A stretch of DNA of 64,000 bases, taken from Candidatus Paraluminiphilus aquimaris. GTDB taxonomy: Bacteria > Pseudomonadota > Gammaproteobacteria > Pseudomonadales > Halieaceae. The position numbers and the translations under genes were made by a program. Shown here piece after piece: positions 36,875 to 45,399 of this stretch; position 1 is the first letter of the stretch, and every line of letters starts with the position of its first letter. Below the pieces are notes generated by a model. That model did not search any database and was not told where the DNA came from. It saw only the letters and a list, made by a program, of their open reading frames with translations. Where the stretch lies: NCBI RefSeq assembly GCF_026230195.1, contig NZ_CP036501.1, forward strand, positions 1,488,001-1,552,000, read 5' to 3'.

Positions 36875-38142
36875 GCGGCTTTTCTTCCGAACAGGTTGAG
36901 GAATCTCTTTAGCTTTAGAGGTTTAGGTTTAATAAGAAACGGAATATTCGATACGGCACTGGTTTTCTCGGGCGCATCGATCTGACAAAACAGGCGGTAC
37001 TCGCCGGGCTTGGATAGCTTAAAACTAAATTCCCGAGCGTGCGTCCCTGTCATGCTGTGAAGAGTAGGGGGCGTGGGCTCAAAATCACCTCCATCGCTCT
37101 GAAGCGCTGCTGGGACTTCCTCACGTACCCGCCAAGAGATCAGGTGATTGTCATTCCCAGTCAGCATTACCTCGGCGCTGAGGACTTGATCGACGTCGGC
37201 CTCAATACTCACCGGTGCCTCTTGTTGGTTTAAAAACAGGGATTGAATTTTGGGCGCCTTGTGCGTGGGTAAATTGCCTGTCCACATTTTCTGCATGACC
37301 TCTACGGCCTCAGTGCGCTCACCGGTCTCTAGGAACATCCCATACCAAGTTGGGGTTCGCTCCTGTTTTTGGCCCCACAGGAAAATATAGGAACCGAGGC
37401 ACCGCTTGGCGTCTGACAGGATAATGTCTTCGTATCGACGAAGGATGTCGTTGGCTTTTTCGGTGCTCGATGGTTCGAAAGGCCTTCCCCATGCGGTTTC
37501 AGGGCTCTCCCAATGGCCGGTTGGCCCCCACTCTGTGATTTGGTAGGGACCGTCGTAGCCGGCCTCGTCTAAGATTTTTGGAAGATGATCAATCTCGCCA
37601 TAAATTTGGAATGACAGAAAGTCGAGTGACGGCGCCCGTGCAGCAATGGCCTCGACTGTGTGAGCATCGATGCCAGCTAACATGGTGGTCACCGGATGAT
37701 CAGGGTCCTCAGCTTTAATGCGTAGCGCGAGTGCCTCGACTGCATCCCACACACCCTCATTTTTGGCGCGCAGGTTCAGCTCGTTGCCCAGTCCCCACAT
37801 GAGGAGTGCTGGGTGATCTTTCAGCCGCAGAACGTCCTGCATCATTTGTTCAGTTTGGGCGTCGACTGCTGTTTGATCGGAGTAATCGAAGCCATGTCGC
37901 TCGCGGGCAATATCAAGTCCCATACAGACCTTCAGACCCAGCGCTTGTGCCTCATCAAGAATGTCCGTCGCATCGCGCTCGCCATTGGTTGCGCGCCATG
38001 TCCTAAAGGCATTGCCCCCCGCCAGAGCTAAAGATTCAAGACGACCGAACTCCAGCCCCGCTCCTTTAATGAAGAAGGGCGCACCGTCAACGATTAGCTG
38101 ATAGCCGCTAGTCTGATTGCCGAGGAGTTCTACCTTTGCCAT
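36871..38142 (-). CDS. Glycoside hydrolase, clan GH-A TIM barrel (GH2/GH5-like)
   Basis: Protein of 423 residues without a signal peptide. The N-terminal sugar-binding beginning (GYQLIVDGAPFFIKGAG) and AFRTWR are typical of GH2 TIM-barrel domains. The acid/base Glu is in MWGLGNELN and the nucleophile Glu in QITEWGPTGHW. After about residue 310 comes a beta-rich C-terminal module (immunoglobulin-like). The classical GH2 N-terminal domains are missing, so it is a stand-alone barrel. In this locus it is likely a beta-glucosidase or glucanase acting on imported oligosaccharides; exact family and specificity are not resolved. Confidence 0.78.
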   Translation of the reverse strand: MAKVELLGNQTSGYQLIVDGAPFFIKGAGLEFGRLESLALAGGNAFRTWRATNGERDATDILDEAQALGLKVCMGLDIARERHGFDYSDQTAVDAQTEQMMQDVLRLKDHPALLMWGLGNELNLRAKNEGVWDAVEALALRIKAEDPDHPVTTMLAGIDAHTVEAIAARAPSLDFLSFQIYGEIDHLPKILDEAGYDGPYQITEWGPTGHWESPETAWGRPFEPSSTEKANDILRRYEDIILSDAKRCLGSYIFLWGQKQERTPTWYGMFLETGERTEAVEVMQKMWTGNLPTHKAPKIQSLFLNQQEAPVSIEADVDQVLSAEVMLTGNDNHLISWRVREEVPAALQSDGGDFEPTPPTLHSMTGTHAREFSFKLSKPGEYRLFCQIDAPEKTSAVSNIPFLIKPKPLKLKRFLNLFGRKAA

Positions 38143-38388
38143 GAGTGCTTGTATGTGACGCTTTTATTAAGGACTTTTGATAATTCAGGATAACAATCGG
38201 TCGCGGGGCCGATAGGTAAAAGCGGTCAAAATGGTATTCTGGTGAGACCAATGGGCGCAGAGTCACTCAGGGGTCAATAAGGCACTGTTTTTACAATTCA
38301 TTTGAAGCATTTATGGGTAAATCGATTGGGCTCAATTTGCCGAGAGGGAAGCCCGAGCACCCTGCGTTCAGCACCCTTTAGTGGACGA

Positions 38389-40476
38389 TCAATTTGAGGA
38401 GACCGTGTAGCGCCGGCTAACGTGGCCTTGACGACTTTCCTCAGTAAAGCGCGGTTCATGAAGAATTTCGTTCGTATAATCCTCTGCCTGATCCAGATAG
38501 TGCGGTGAGTCTGGGTTGGTCATGTCGTTACCGTATTGGTGAGTGCCGAGAACCCGTTGTTCACCATCGGGTGTCCAGCGAATGAAGTAATAAAGGCCAT
38601 CACCGGCGACAGCGGTGAGATGGTCGTCGCCCTCGAGCCGTCGAGAATAAATAGCTCTCAGCGTGTCTGGGCCACCTGCAACCGGCCAATGTTTGCCGTC
38701 TCGTCCGTGACGATTCACATCGCCCCAGGCGGGGTCTAGACGCCCCCCGATAGCCAGGGTTTGCTCAATACATTCATTGAGGATTTCGTTTGCATCCGGG
38801 GTGCTGGTGCCACCACTTTCTGCCTGCCATTCGGCTGCAAGCACACAGACTCCCAGTGCCGCGCCGCGGTTGGCTTTATCTGTTCCGCGATCCCAAGACG
38901 ATAAAATATCGATGGCGCTTGCGACTGCCTCGCTTGAAGGTGGCAACGCTGTTACCTCGTCGAGGAAGGCCATCCCACGATAATTAATGGAATAACGGTT
39001 GTCGTGTTTCAATTGCCACGCTTCATCAAAGGAAATTTGGTCAAACTCCTCAAATAGCTCGAGTCCACGCGTTGCACGGTTGGTCATGCGTGTCTGCCAT
39101 CCGCCATTTCTTGGGGCGTTAGCAGGTAGCGGATTATCCCGCGCCTCGCTTATGTTAAAAGGCGTCTGATTGGCACTGTGCACAAATCCCGATTGAGGAT
39201 TAGTGACTTGGGGCAGGACCGAAGTAGGGTGGTAGTCCCGCCAAATGAGCTCCGAGCGGTCGCCGGGTAGGTATTGCTGCCAATTCCAGCCAGGGGCCCT
39301 TACGGGTAGCTGAGCATTGTGAATAAAGTGGATGTCACCGTGTTTGTTGGCATAGACAAAATTAAAGCTCTGGATGTGGTTTAAGGCGATGGCATCTTTC
39401 CATTGTTGGAAGTTCTGCGCTTTGTTCATGGCCAGCCATTGTTCGACTTGCTTCATCTCGTTGATGCCAGCGTAACGGATGGCATAAACACCATGGTCAG
39501 TCCGCAGTGCGGGACCATGCTCTGAGTGGAGGACCTCTCTGGTTACAGACCAAGGTATGAATCCCCAAATTTTCAGCTTGAGCTTCACTTTTCCTACTTC
39601 AAGGTCTCGCCACTGGCCATCAAGGCGGTATTGGTTGGGGTTGTCAGGATTCATTTCGAGCACATAAACATCCACGAGATCAGGCTTATTTACCGTGGCG
39701 CCCCAGCCATGCTCCTCAGTAAATCCAACGCCCATGGTTGGTGCTCCGGGGAAGAGTCCGCCCATAACATTGAGCCCCTCGTTCGACTCGATATGTGCTT
39801 CATACCAGGCGACAGGACCTGTCAGGGGTTGATGCGAATTAATAATGAGGTAAGTCGAGCCATCATCCGTGCGCTTGGGTGCAATCGCGGTCGCGTTAGA
39901 ACCAATGGGGTCTTTGGGCTGTGGGTTGTAAGGCGCCTTGCTAACCGTGTTAGGTCTCTCATCACCAAAAAGCGCCAGCACCGGCTCATTGAAACCATAA
40001 AAAAGCGGGTGGCGAAGCATGTGGCCCGCAACAATATCTTTACCCGTTACGGGCAGCAGCTCCGGGTATTTAACTTCTGACGGATTATCCGCTGCAAAGG
40101 CGTTAAAGCCCGCTGCAAAACCCTCAACATAGGCACGGATCTTGGGCGACAGATCGCGCTCGTAGTTTTTATCAAGCGTTCCCCATAAGTCGAGCCACTT
40201 AACTAGATAGTCGGTTTGTGCCCCCTCTTGCCCCTCATAGAGTCCTGCGGTACCGCGGTAAAAGGGCAGGCTGCCTTCCATAATGGGCCAAGCATCCTCT
40301 GCCTGCGCGTAGGCTAATCCAAAGGCAGCGTCTGCGTCGGTGTCACCGTAAATATGCGGGACGCCATAGTTGTCTCGTTCGATGGTCGCTTCAAAGGCTG
40401 TTGCGGATACCCCGCTCATTAACAGTAGGCTAAGCGATGCAAGGGACGAAAATACTCGGAGGACGCGTGTCATCAT
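38389..40476 (-). CDS. Penicillin acylase family protein (secreted Ntn hydrolase)
   Basis: Precursor of 695 residues with a Sec signal peptide (hydrophobic SLASLSLLLMSGVSA, cleavage near ATA-FEA). The mature chain starts with the acylase pattern IERDNYGVPHIYGDTDADAAFGLAYAQAEDA. The autocatalytic cleavage site and nucleophile are expected at G192-S193 in DPIGSNATAI, giving a small alpha subunit and a large beta subunit. The beta chain includes the HSEHGP and NxQ-type segments of the family. Such enzymes cleave amide bonds of beta-lactams, N-acyl homoserine lactones or acyl amino acids; which applies cannot be told. It stands alone upstream of an intergenic gap. Confidence 0.9.
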   Translation of the reverse strand: MMTRVLRVFSSLASLSLLLMSGVSATAFEATIERDNYGVPHIYGDTDADAAFGLAYAQAEDAWPIMEGSLPFYRGTAGLYEGQEGAQTDYLVKWLDLWGTLDKNYERDLSPKIRAYVEGFAAGFNAFAADNPSEVKYPELLPVTGKDIVAGHMLRHPLFYGFNEPVLALFGDERPNTVSKAPYNPQPKDPIGSNATAIAPKRTDDGSTYLIINSHQPLTGPVAWYEAHIESNEGLNVMGGLFPGAPTMGVGFTEEHGWGATVNKPDLVDVYVLEMNPDNPNQYRLDGQWRDLEVGKVKLKLKIWGFIPWSVTREVLHSEHGPALRTDHGVYAIRYAGINEMKQVEQWLAMNKAQNFQQWKDAIALNHIQSFNFVYANKHGDIHFIHNAQLPVRAPGWNWQQYLPGDRSELIWRDYHPTSVLPQVTNPQSGFVHSANQTPFNISEARDNPLPANAPRNGGWQTRMTNRATRGLELFEEFDQISFDEAWQLKHDNRYSINYRGMAFLDEVTALPPSSEAVASAIDILSSWDRGTDKANRGAALGVCVLAAEWQAESGGTSTPDANEILNECIEQTLAIGGRLDPAWGDVNRHGRDGKHWPVAGGPDTLRAIYSRRLEGDDHLTAVAGDGLYYFIRWTPDGEQRVLGTHQYGNDMTNPDSPHYLDQAEDYTNEILHEPRFTEESRQGHVSRRYTVSSN

Positions 40477-40688
40477 TTTATTGTTCTCTAACTGTTATCA
40501 AAATAGTGCATGCAAGCTGAGCGCACTGCGGTTTGAACGCTGAGTGGTTGAACCCATAAAACGAACTCATGTGCCGCAACTTGCCGCAATGATGTGTCGC
40601 CCACCGGGGTGTACGCAAAGTAATTCCTTATGGTCGCATGCTAAAGCCTTTGTCCAGCTTGTGACGTGGGGATTACCTGTGCACGCGT

Positions 40689-40694
40689 TATACT
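40689..40694 (+). promoter_or_regulatory. -10 hexamer of an apparent leaderless gene
   Basis: TATACT ends exactly 6 bases before the ATG of the sterol-desaturase-like gene, and no ribosome site lies between. Transcription would then start at or next to the ATG. No convincing -35 box is seen at 16-18 bases. The same hexamer and distance precede the adaptor gene at 27761. Confidence 0.45.
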
Positions 40695-40700
40695 CGCACC

Positions 40701-41912
40701 ATGAATCTAATTGCGTTGGCCGTTCCCTTCTTCTTACTTGCAATCGCTATCGAGTGGTTGTGGGGCCGTTGGTCTGGGCGAGACACCTACAGACTCACGG
40801 ATGCGGTGAGCAGTCTCACGCTGGGTGGACTATCGCAAGCCCGTCGGTTTGTTGCACTGGGTGTGGGCGGTTCGGTTTATGCCTGGTTGTCTTCCGTTAC
40901 GCCCTTTGCGACCTGGACGGCAGAGGGCTGGGAGGCATGGATAGTTGCCTTTTGTTTGTATGATCTTTGTTATTACTGCTCGCACCGAGCAGGGCACGAA
41001 ATAAAGCTCTTTTGGGCTGCCCATGTCGTTCATCATCAGAGCGAGGACTACAACCTATCGACTGCCCTGCGGCAGACGAGCTCAGGCTTCTTGTTTGGTT
41101 GGATTTTTTATACACCCCTCTTTTTTATCGGTGTGCCCGTTGAAATGATGGTGACGGTAGGCGCTTTGAATCTTATCTATCAGTTCTGGGTGCATACCGA
41201 GCATGTTGGTGAGCTCGGTTGGTTCGAATACGTTTTTGTATCTCCCTCGAATCATCGCGTGCACCACGCAAGAAACACCTGCTATCTGGACCGAAACTAC
41301 GGTGGCGTATTTATTATATGGGACCGCTTGTTTGGCACTTATCAACGTGAATTACCTTCTGAGCCTTGTGTCTATGGCATTACTAAACCCATAAGATCGT
41401 GGTCACCTGTCGAAGCGTGGATTCACGTTTACAGAGACATACTCAGCGATATGGTGCGCACCCGACGTTGGGGAGAACGCCTATGGGTGCCTTTCTCTCA
41501 CCCAGCATGGCAGCCATCTGATTTGAGGCCTGACGCAACATCGAGGGGGGAAGAGCACGGCCCTTTTGAAAAGTACGATCCAAAAATTTCACGCGTGAGG
41601 AAGATGAGTGGCGCTGCAAATTTGATTCAGATCACGGTGCTTTTGCTGCTGGCGCAACAGAGCGAGATACTAGTGGGCTTTGAGGGTTATGTATGGGCTT
41701 TGATGCTTTGGCTGGGTGTCGCAAACGCCGCCTTGCTCAGCAACGCCGACTCTCGGCTGTTTAGGTTACAGGAGATAGTGAAAGTCCTGACATTGAGCGC
41801 TTTTGCGCTGCAACTACCAACCTTCACTGCCGTGCTTGTTATTTCGCTGGCATTATTGGGTACAGGTTGGCAGTGGATAGGTAGCAAAGAGGTGGCTGTC
41901 GCCACCTCTTGA
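40701..41912 (+). CDS. Sterol desaturase / fatty acid hydroxylase family protein
   Basis: Membrane di-iron oxygenase of 403 residues. The histidine clusters are HRAGH (H95-H99), HVVHH (H108-H112), WVHTEH (about H165) and NHRVHH (H185-H189). It aligns well with the 295-residue paralogue at 1879 through the shared YNL.TALRQ, HTE and DRNYGG..IIWDRLFGTY segments, but it adds about 100 residues with three more hydrophobic helices (about 300-400) at the C-terminus. This long form resembles the group that includes alkylglycerol monooxygenase-like bacterial proteins. Substrate unknown. It appears to be a single-gene unit. Confidence 0.9.
   Translation: MNLIALAVPFFLLAIAIEWLWGRWSGRDTYRLTDAVSSLTLGGLSQARRFVALGVGGSVYAWLSSVTPFATWTAEGWEAWIVAFCLYDLCYYCSHRAGHEIKLFWAAHVVHHQSEDYNLSTALRQTSSGFLFGWIFYTPLFFIGVPVEMMVTVGALNLIYQFWVHTEHVGELGWFEYVFVSPSNHRVHHARNTCYLDRNYGGVFIIWDRLFGTYQRELPSEPCVYGITKPIRSWSPVEAWIHVYRDILSDMVRTRRWGERLWVPFSHPAWQPSDLRPDATSRGEEHGPFEKYDPKISRVRKMSGAANLIQITVLLLLAQQSEILVGFEGYVWALMLWLGVANAALLSNADSRLFRLQEIVKVLTLSAFALQLPTFTAVLVISLALLGTGWQWIGSKEVAVATS
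41887..41910. terminator. Hairpin overlapping the 3' end of the sterol-desaturase-like gene
   Basis: Ten-base perfect arms AAGAGGTGGC/GCCACCTCTT with loop TGTC. They encode the last codons of the + strand gene and lie 8 bases from the stop of the convergent cytochrome gene. There is no T-run on the + strand side, so it may be a weak or factor-assisted terminator, or an mRNA 3'-end stabiliser shared by both genes. Confidence 0.6.
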
Positions 41913-41917
41913 AGCGA

Positions 41918-42355
41918 TCAAAGCGTGCCGATATAAGCCGCTAAATTCCCGATGTCGTCATCGGTCATGGGTTTTGCGACAGGCCACATCATAGCGGACT
42001 GTGCACCTCGAGCTTCACCCTCACGATAGGCTGTGAGTTTGCTGGAGATGTCACTCATCGCCTGACCCGCTAATTGAGGTCCAATACCGCCCTCGCCATT
42101 GCCGCCGTGACAGGCAACGCACTGTCCGTAGTAACTCTCGCCCAGCGCCTCAGGTGATGCTGCCGCAAGCGCTTCCTGTTTAACACGCTCAATGTCGGCG
42201 ATACTGCCGCCGTTTTCGGCCTTCCATTCCTGATAGCAATCACCCACGCAAGCATTGCGGTTACCAGTCCATGACTCGTCATTGGTGGTGGTTCCCACCC
42301 AAATTATTGCGGTGATAGCAATCGCGAACCCCGCGACGATGACGTTTGTATTCAT
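41918..42355 (-). CDS. Membrane-anchored cytochrome c
   Basis: Monohaem class I cytochrome of 145 residues from the ATG at 42355, chosen because GGGGGAA lies 4 bases upstream; the frame is open to 42457. Residues 5-22 form an uncleaved anchor or signal. The haem motif is CVACH (79-83) with probable Met ligand at M122/M123 in AMMWPVAKPM. A second Cys pair, CVGDC (36-40), precedes the domain and is unusual. It is an electron carrier of the periplasm and a possible acceptor for the Tat-exported molybdo-hydroxylases at 18-23 kb, but that link is a guess. Confidence 0.88.
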   Translation of the reverse strand: MNTNVIVAGFAIAITAIIWVGTTTNDESWTGNRNACVGDCYQEWKAENGGSIADIERVKQEALAAASPEALGESYYGQCVACHGGNGEGGIGPQLAGQAMSDISSKLTAYREGEARGAQSAMMWPVAKPMTDDDIGNLAAYIGTL

Positions 42356-42676
42356 TAAATTCCCCCGGGTACAAACTGTGGTGTTTTTGTCGGCGCGAAT
42401 GATAAGGCCTTTACCTGGTTGATGTAAGTGGCTCCGTCGTTTAGCGGGCAATTTCACCTTTATCCGCGCTATAGCCGATCGCTATTTCGTGACCACAGAC
42501 AGTCAACCTGCGCTGCGGGCTATGAGACGGCAGGTCACCTCATGGGGGGTATCGCCGCGCAACGGCTGTACAGGCGGGTAGGACATTCCTTGGGCAGCAT
42601 GGAAAGCGAACTTAAATGCCTCCATACTCGGCTCCGTCAAAAATCGTCAACAGAAGATGAGAGAGGACCCACGATT
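42356..42676. other. Divergent intergenic region, about 320 bases
   Basis: This separates the cytochrome c and thioesterase genes. The thioesterase frame is open upstream to 42428, but that extension has no conserved look and no ribosome site, so I treat it as non-coding. I found no repeat or strong operator here. Confidence 0.5.
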
Positions 42677-43096
42677 GTGAATGCTGCTTACACGGGACAA
42701 ATTAAAGTTAGGTTTGCCGATACTGACGCTAACGGGCACACCTACTTCGGAAGCTACTTGGTTCTCGCCGATGAGGTCGTGTCCGAATACCTCGCACAGG
42801 TTGGCTGGGACGGTGGGACAGACGGGGATTTCTTGACCTTCACAGTAAATGCCAATATCGACTTTGTTGGCGAATGTATGGCGTGGGACATTTTGGAAGT
42901 GTCGTGTCGTTTCACTAAAATAGGTAACAGCAGCTGTGCACTTGAGTTTGAGATGTTGAATACGTCGACGAATGAGGTGGCCACTCGAGGGTCGTTTACC
43001 TACGTTTTTGTTGATAAGGCAACGCGCAAGAGTCGCCCAATTCCACAGGCCATCAAGACTGCAATCATCGCGGCACAGCCAGAGTTGGCAGGTTAA
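42677..43096 (+). CDS. Acyl-CoA thioesterase, hotdog fold (4HBT)
   Basis: Protein of 139 residues from a GTG at 42677 with AGGA 9 bases upstream; this gives the standard length for a single hotdog domain. The catalytic region is KVRFADTDANGHTYFGSYL, where the Asp/His pattern matches the 4-hydroxybenzoyl-CoA thioesterase/YbgC type. It would hydrolyse acyl-CoA esters in the cytoplasm. The physiological acyl group is not indicated by the neighbours: cytochrome c upstream, an unknown protein downstream. Confidence 0.82.
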   Translation: MNAAYTGQIKVRFADTDANGHTYFGSYLVLADEVVSEYLAQVGWDGGTDGDFLTFTVNANIDFVGECMAWDILEVSCRFTKIGNSSCALEFEMLNTSTNEVATRGSFTYVFVDKATRKSRPIPQAIKTAIIAAQPELAG

Positions 43097-43174
43097 GTCA
43101 GGGCAATACAGTCGCGCTTGCCCTGCGTATCACACAAGCACGAAGAGACCGACTAAACAGGATAAGAGTTATCT

Positions 43175-43744
43175 ATGGACGACACGGTGAATCCACAAGG
43201 AAATCCGCAAGGAAAAGGCGTCGTCATGGTCTTGCAACAAATGGCGGCCGCAGCGCCTGCCGAAATTCGCCCTAAGTCAGCCGATGAGGCGCTTTTGGAC
43301 TATTGGTGTTCGAGTCTGGTGTTGTCCGCCGCATTCAAATTCAGGGTTGCTCCGGATAACACCTATTTTTTGTATCGGGTAGGTTTGGACTGGCAGCTCT
43401 CTTTGATTGCCCCTAATGAGTGGGGCGCACGAATCCCCGGCGAATTCGTTGCCGAGTGTCAGCTGAGTCCTGATATGACATGGCAATTGCAATTTGACGA
43501 CAATTTGAGCCCCTCGGTGCGCGCTGCCTTGGTGTCGTTTCTTGAGGGGTTTCAAGCACAGGCTGCGTCGTCAGAAAGCTTTGACGAAATGCTTCCCGAT
43601 TACGTTGAGAGCCTGCCCTATCAACAACGGGTTCTGGCTTCTGCGCTCAAGCGGTCCTTGAAACATTCTTTGCGGCTTGCGGGCGACAATGGGGTGGGGC
43701 TTTTAGCGGCGGTAGTCGAGCGGCGGCTCTCTATCACCCAATAA
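43175..43744 (+). CDS. Hypothetical protein with duplicated NPQG start
   Basis: Soluble acidic protein of 189 residues that I do not recognise. The N-terminus contains NPQGNPQGKG, encoded by a 12-base tandem duplication (43190-43213). The middle has alternating hydrophobic residues suggestive of beta strands (FRVAPDNTYFLYRVGLDWQLSLIAP), and the C-terminus is helical (QQRVLASALKRSLKHSLRLAG). There is no signal peptide, membrane helix or catalytic motif. It could be a small regulatory or scaffolding protein. Its tail overlaps the M20 amidohydrolase on the other strand by 42 bases. Confidence 0.65.
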   Translation: MDDTVNPQGNPQGKGVVMVLQQMAAAAPAEIRPKSADEALLDYWCSSLVLSAAFKFRVAPDNTYFLYRVGLDWQLSLIAPNEWGARIPGEFVAECQLSPDMTWQLQFDDNLSPSVRAALVSFLEGFQAQAASSESFDEMLPDYVESLPYQQRVLASALKRSLKHSLRLAGDNGVGLLAAVVERRLSITQ

Positions 43745-45139
43745 CGCCTCGTATTCGAAGTCTCGACCACGCCGTGAGTAAAACTCGTCTTTTGCGGCAC
43801 TGAGAAGCGCTGGGTTTTTGAAGAGATCGACGGCGGTCAGTGCCATCGATTTCGCGGCGACGATCATGCCTTTGTGTCCAATGGGTGTGCGTCCCGCCGC
43901 AACCGCCTGCCAAGTGTGTGCGCCTGTGCCGGGGACCCATGTCGCCGCACTCATGCCCACCGTCGGTACCGTCCAGCTCACATCGCCAACGTCTGTTGAT
44001 CCGTTTCCGCGAACGCCGGAGGTGTAGGGTTTGATTTGTGCTGCTCTTTCGGCCAGTAGCGCGTCGTCGGGCAAGGTCTTGGCAATCTCCTTAGCAAAGG
44101 CTAGGTCGGTCTCGGTGTAGTGCACGCCACCCACCGCCGAAAGGTTTTTATGCATGACCTGAGCGAGCGTGTCATTGGGTAACACACTGTAATTACCATG
44201 AATGACTTCATAGCTCATTGTCGTACTCGTGCCGAGCGCCGCCGCTTCGGCTGTGGCAACCACGCGGTCCCAGATGGCTCTCAAACTGCTCTCATCGGGA
44301 TGTCGTACGTAATAAAAACTCTGGGCTTTGTTCGGAACGACGTTAGGTGCAGAGCCTCCATCTGTGATGACGTAGTGCAGCCTCGTAGAAGCCGGCACAT
44401 GCTCTCGTAATAGATTGACCATAAAGTTCATCGACTCGACCGCATCGAGGGCTGATCTGCCCCGCTCTGGCGCCGACGCAGCGTGTGAAGAAACCCCCGA
44501 AAAGGTGAATTTTGCAGAGCGATTGGCAAGCGTGCTGGCTGAATCAGCTGCATTAACCGATGCCGGATGCCAATGTATGACAGTGTCGACGTTGTCAAAA
44601 AGGCCTGCTCGTACCATGTAGACTTTTCCCGATCCGCCTTCCTCCGCCGGCGTGCCGAAAAACTGAATCGTGCCCGATGTGCCGGTTTGTTCGAGCCACT
44701 CTCTTGTGGCGATGGCCGCACCGAGTGACCCGGTGCCAAATAAGTGGTGACCGCAGGCTTGTGCCGAATGTTTTCCCTCAACCGCTTTTGGATACGGCAG
44801 CGCGGCTTGACTGATGCCCGGTAACGCATCGAATTCACCCATGACAGCGATGACAGGTTCCCCCGATCCATAGCTTGCGATAAAAGCCGTGGGAATTTCC
44901 GCAACACCACTCTCGATGGTGAACCCCTCGGCTTCTAGTGCGCTCTTGAGAGCGGCGCTTGAGCGCGTTTCCTGATAGCCCACTTCGGCGAGGTCCCAAA
45001 TGAGATCACTCAAGTCCGTGAGCTGATCCGATCTTCGCTCGATACTGTTGAGCACGCTCTCGTTGGCATTTGCGATTAGTGAACACAGTGATAAAAACAA
45101 AGCGGCGACCGTGACGCCTCGGTGTTGAGTAGTTGTCAT
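43703..45139 (-). CDS. Secreted M20 family amidohydrolase (AbgB-like)
   Basis: Metallopeptidase-fold amidohydrolase of about 478 residues. The ATG at 45139 starts a Sec signal (VTVAALFLSLCSLIANANE); an ATG at 45163 is the alternative. Zinc-site features include VMGEFDALPGIS, ACGHHLFGTGSLGA, PAEEGGSGK and VIHWHPA, as in p-aminobenzoyl-glutamate hydrolase subunit AbgB and amino-acyl hydrolases; the dimerisation lid is about 210-320. Unlike most AbgB proteins it is exported, so it would cleave amides in the periplasm or outside. No AbgA or AbgT partner is nearby. Confidence 0.88.
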   Translation of the reverse strand: MTTTQHRGVTVAALFLSLCSLIANANESVLNSIERRSDQLTDLSDLIWDLAEVGYQETRSSAALKSALEAEGFTIESGVAEIPTAFIASYGSGEPVIAVMGEFDALPGISQAALPYPKAVEGKHSAQACGHHLFGTGSLGAAIATREWLEQTGTSGTIQFFGTPAEEGGSGKVYMVRAGLFDNVDTVIHWHPASVNAADSASTLANRSAKFTFSGVSSHAASAPERGRSALDAVESMNFMVNLLREHVPASTRLHYVITDGGSAPNVVPNKAQSFYYVRHPDESSLRAIWDRVVATAEAAALGTSTTMSYEVIHGNYSVLPNDTLAQVMHKNLSAVGGVHYTETDLAFAKEIAKTLPDDALLAERAAQIKPYTSGVRGNGSTDVGDVSWTVPTVGMSAATWVPGTGAHTWQAVAAGRTPIGHKGMIVAAKSMALTAVDLFKNPALLSAAKDEFYSRRGRDFEYEALLGDREPPLDYRR

Positions 45140-45399
45140 GACGATGCTCGTGTTGTCAGGCATTGGGCAATTCTTTAAGTCCAGTCAACGTTGTGTTGCT
45201 TCTTGCGCATACTAACAGACCGAAAAGTGGGTGGCTTTTTGGGTGGAATCAGGGCGGATATCAGCGGATTAATTCCTGTGTATCGCCCTACGCACTGAAA
45301 TCTTGTGAGCGAATTTCTCCGTTTTTTGACGAGTGCCTTGGTTTGGTTGGTGGGTGTACACTTGAGGTTTCGTAACGTTGAGTTTCACCAGAGGACTTC

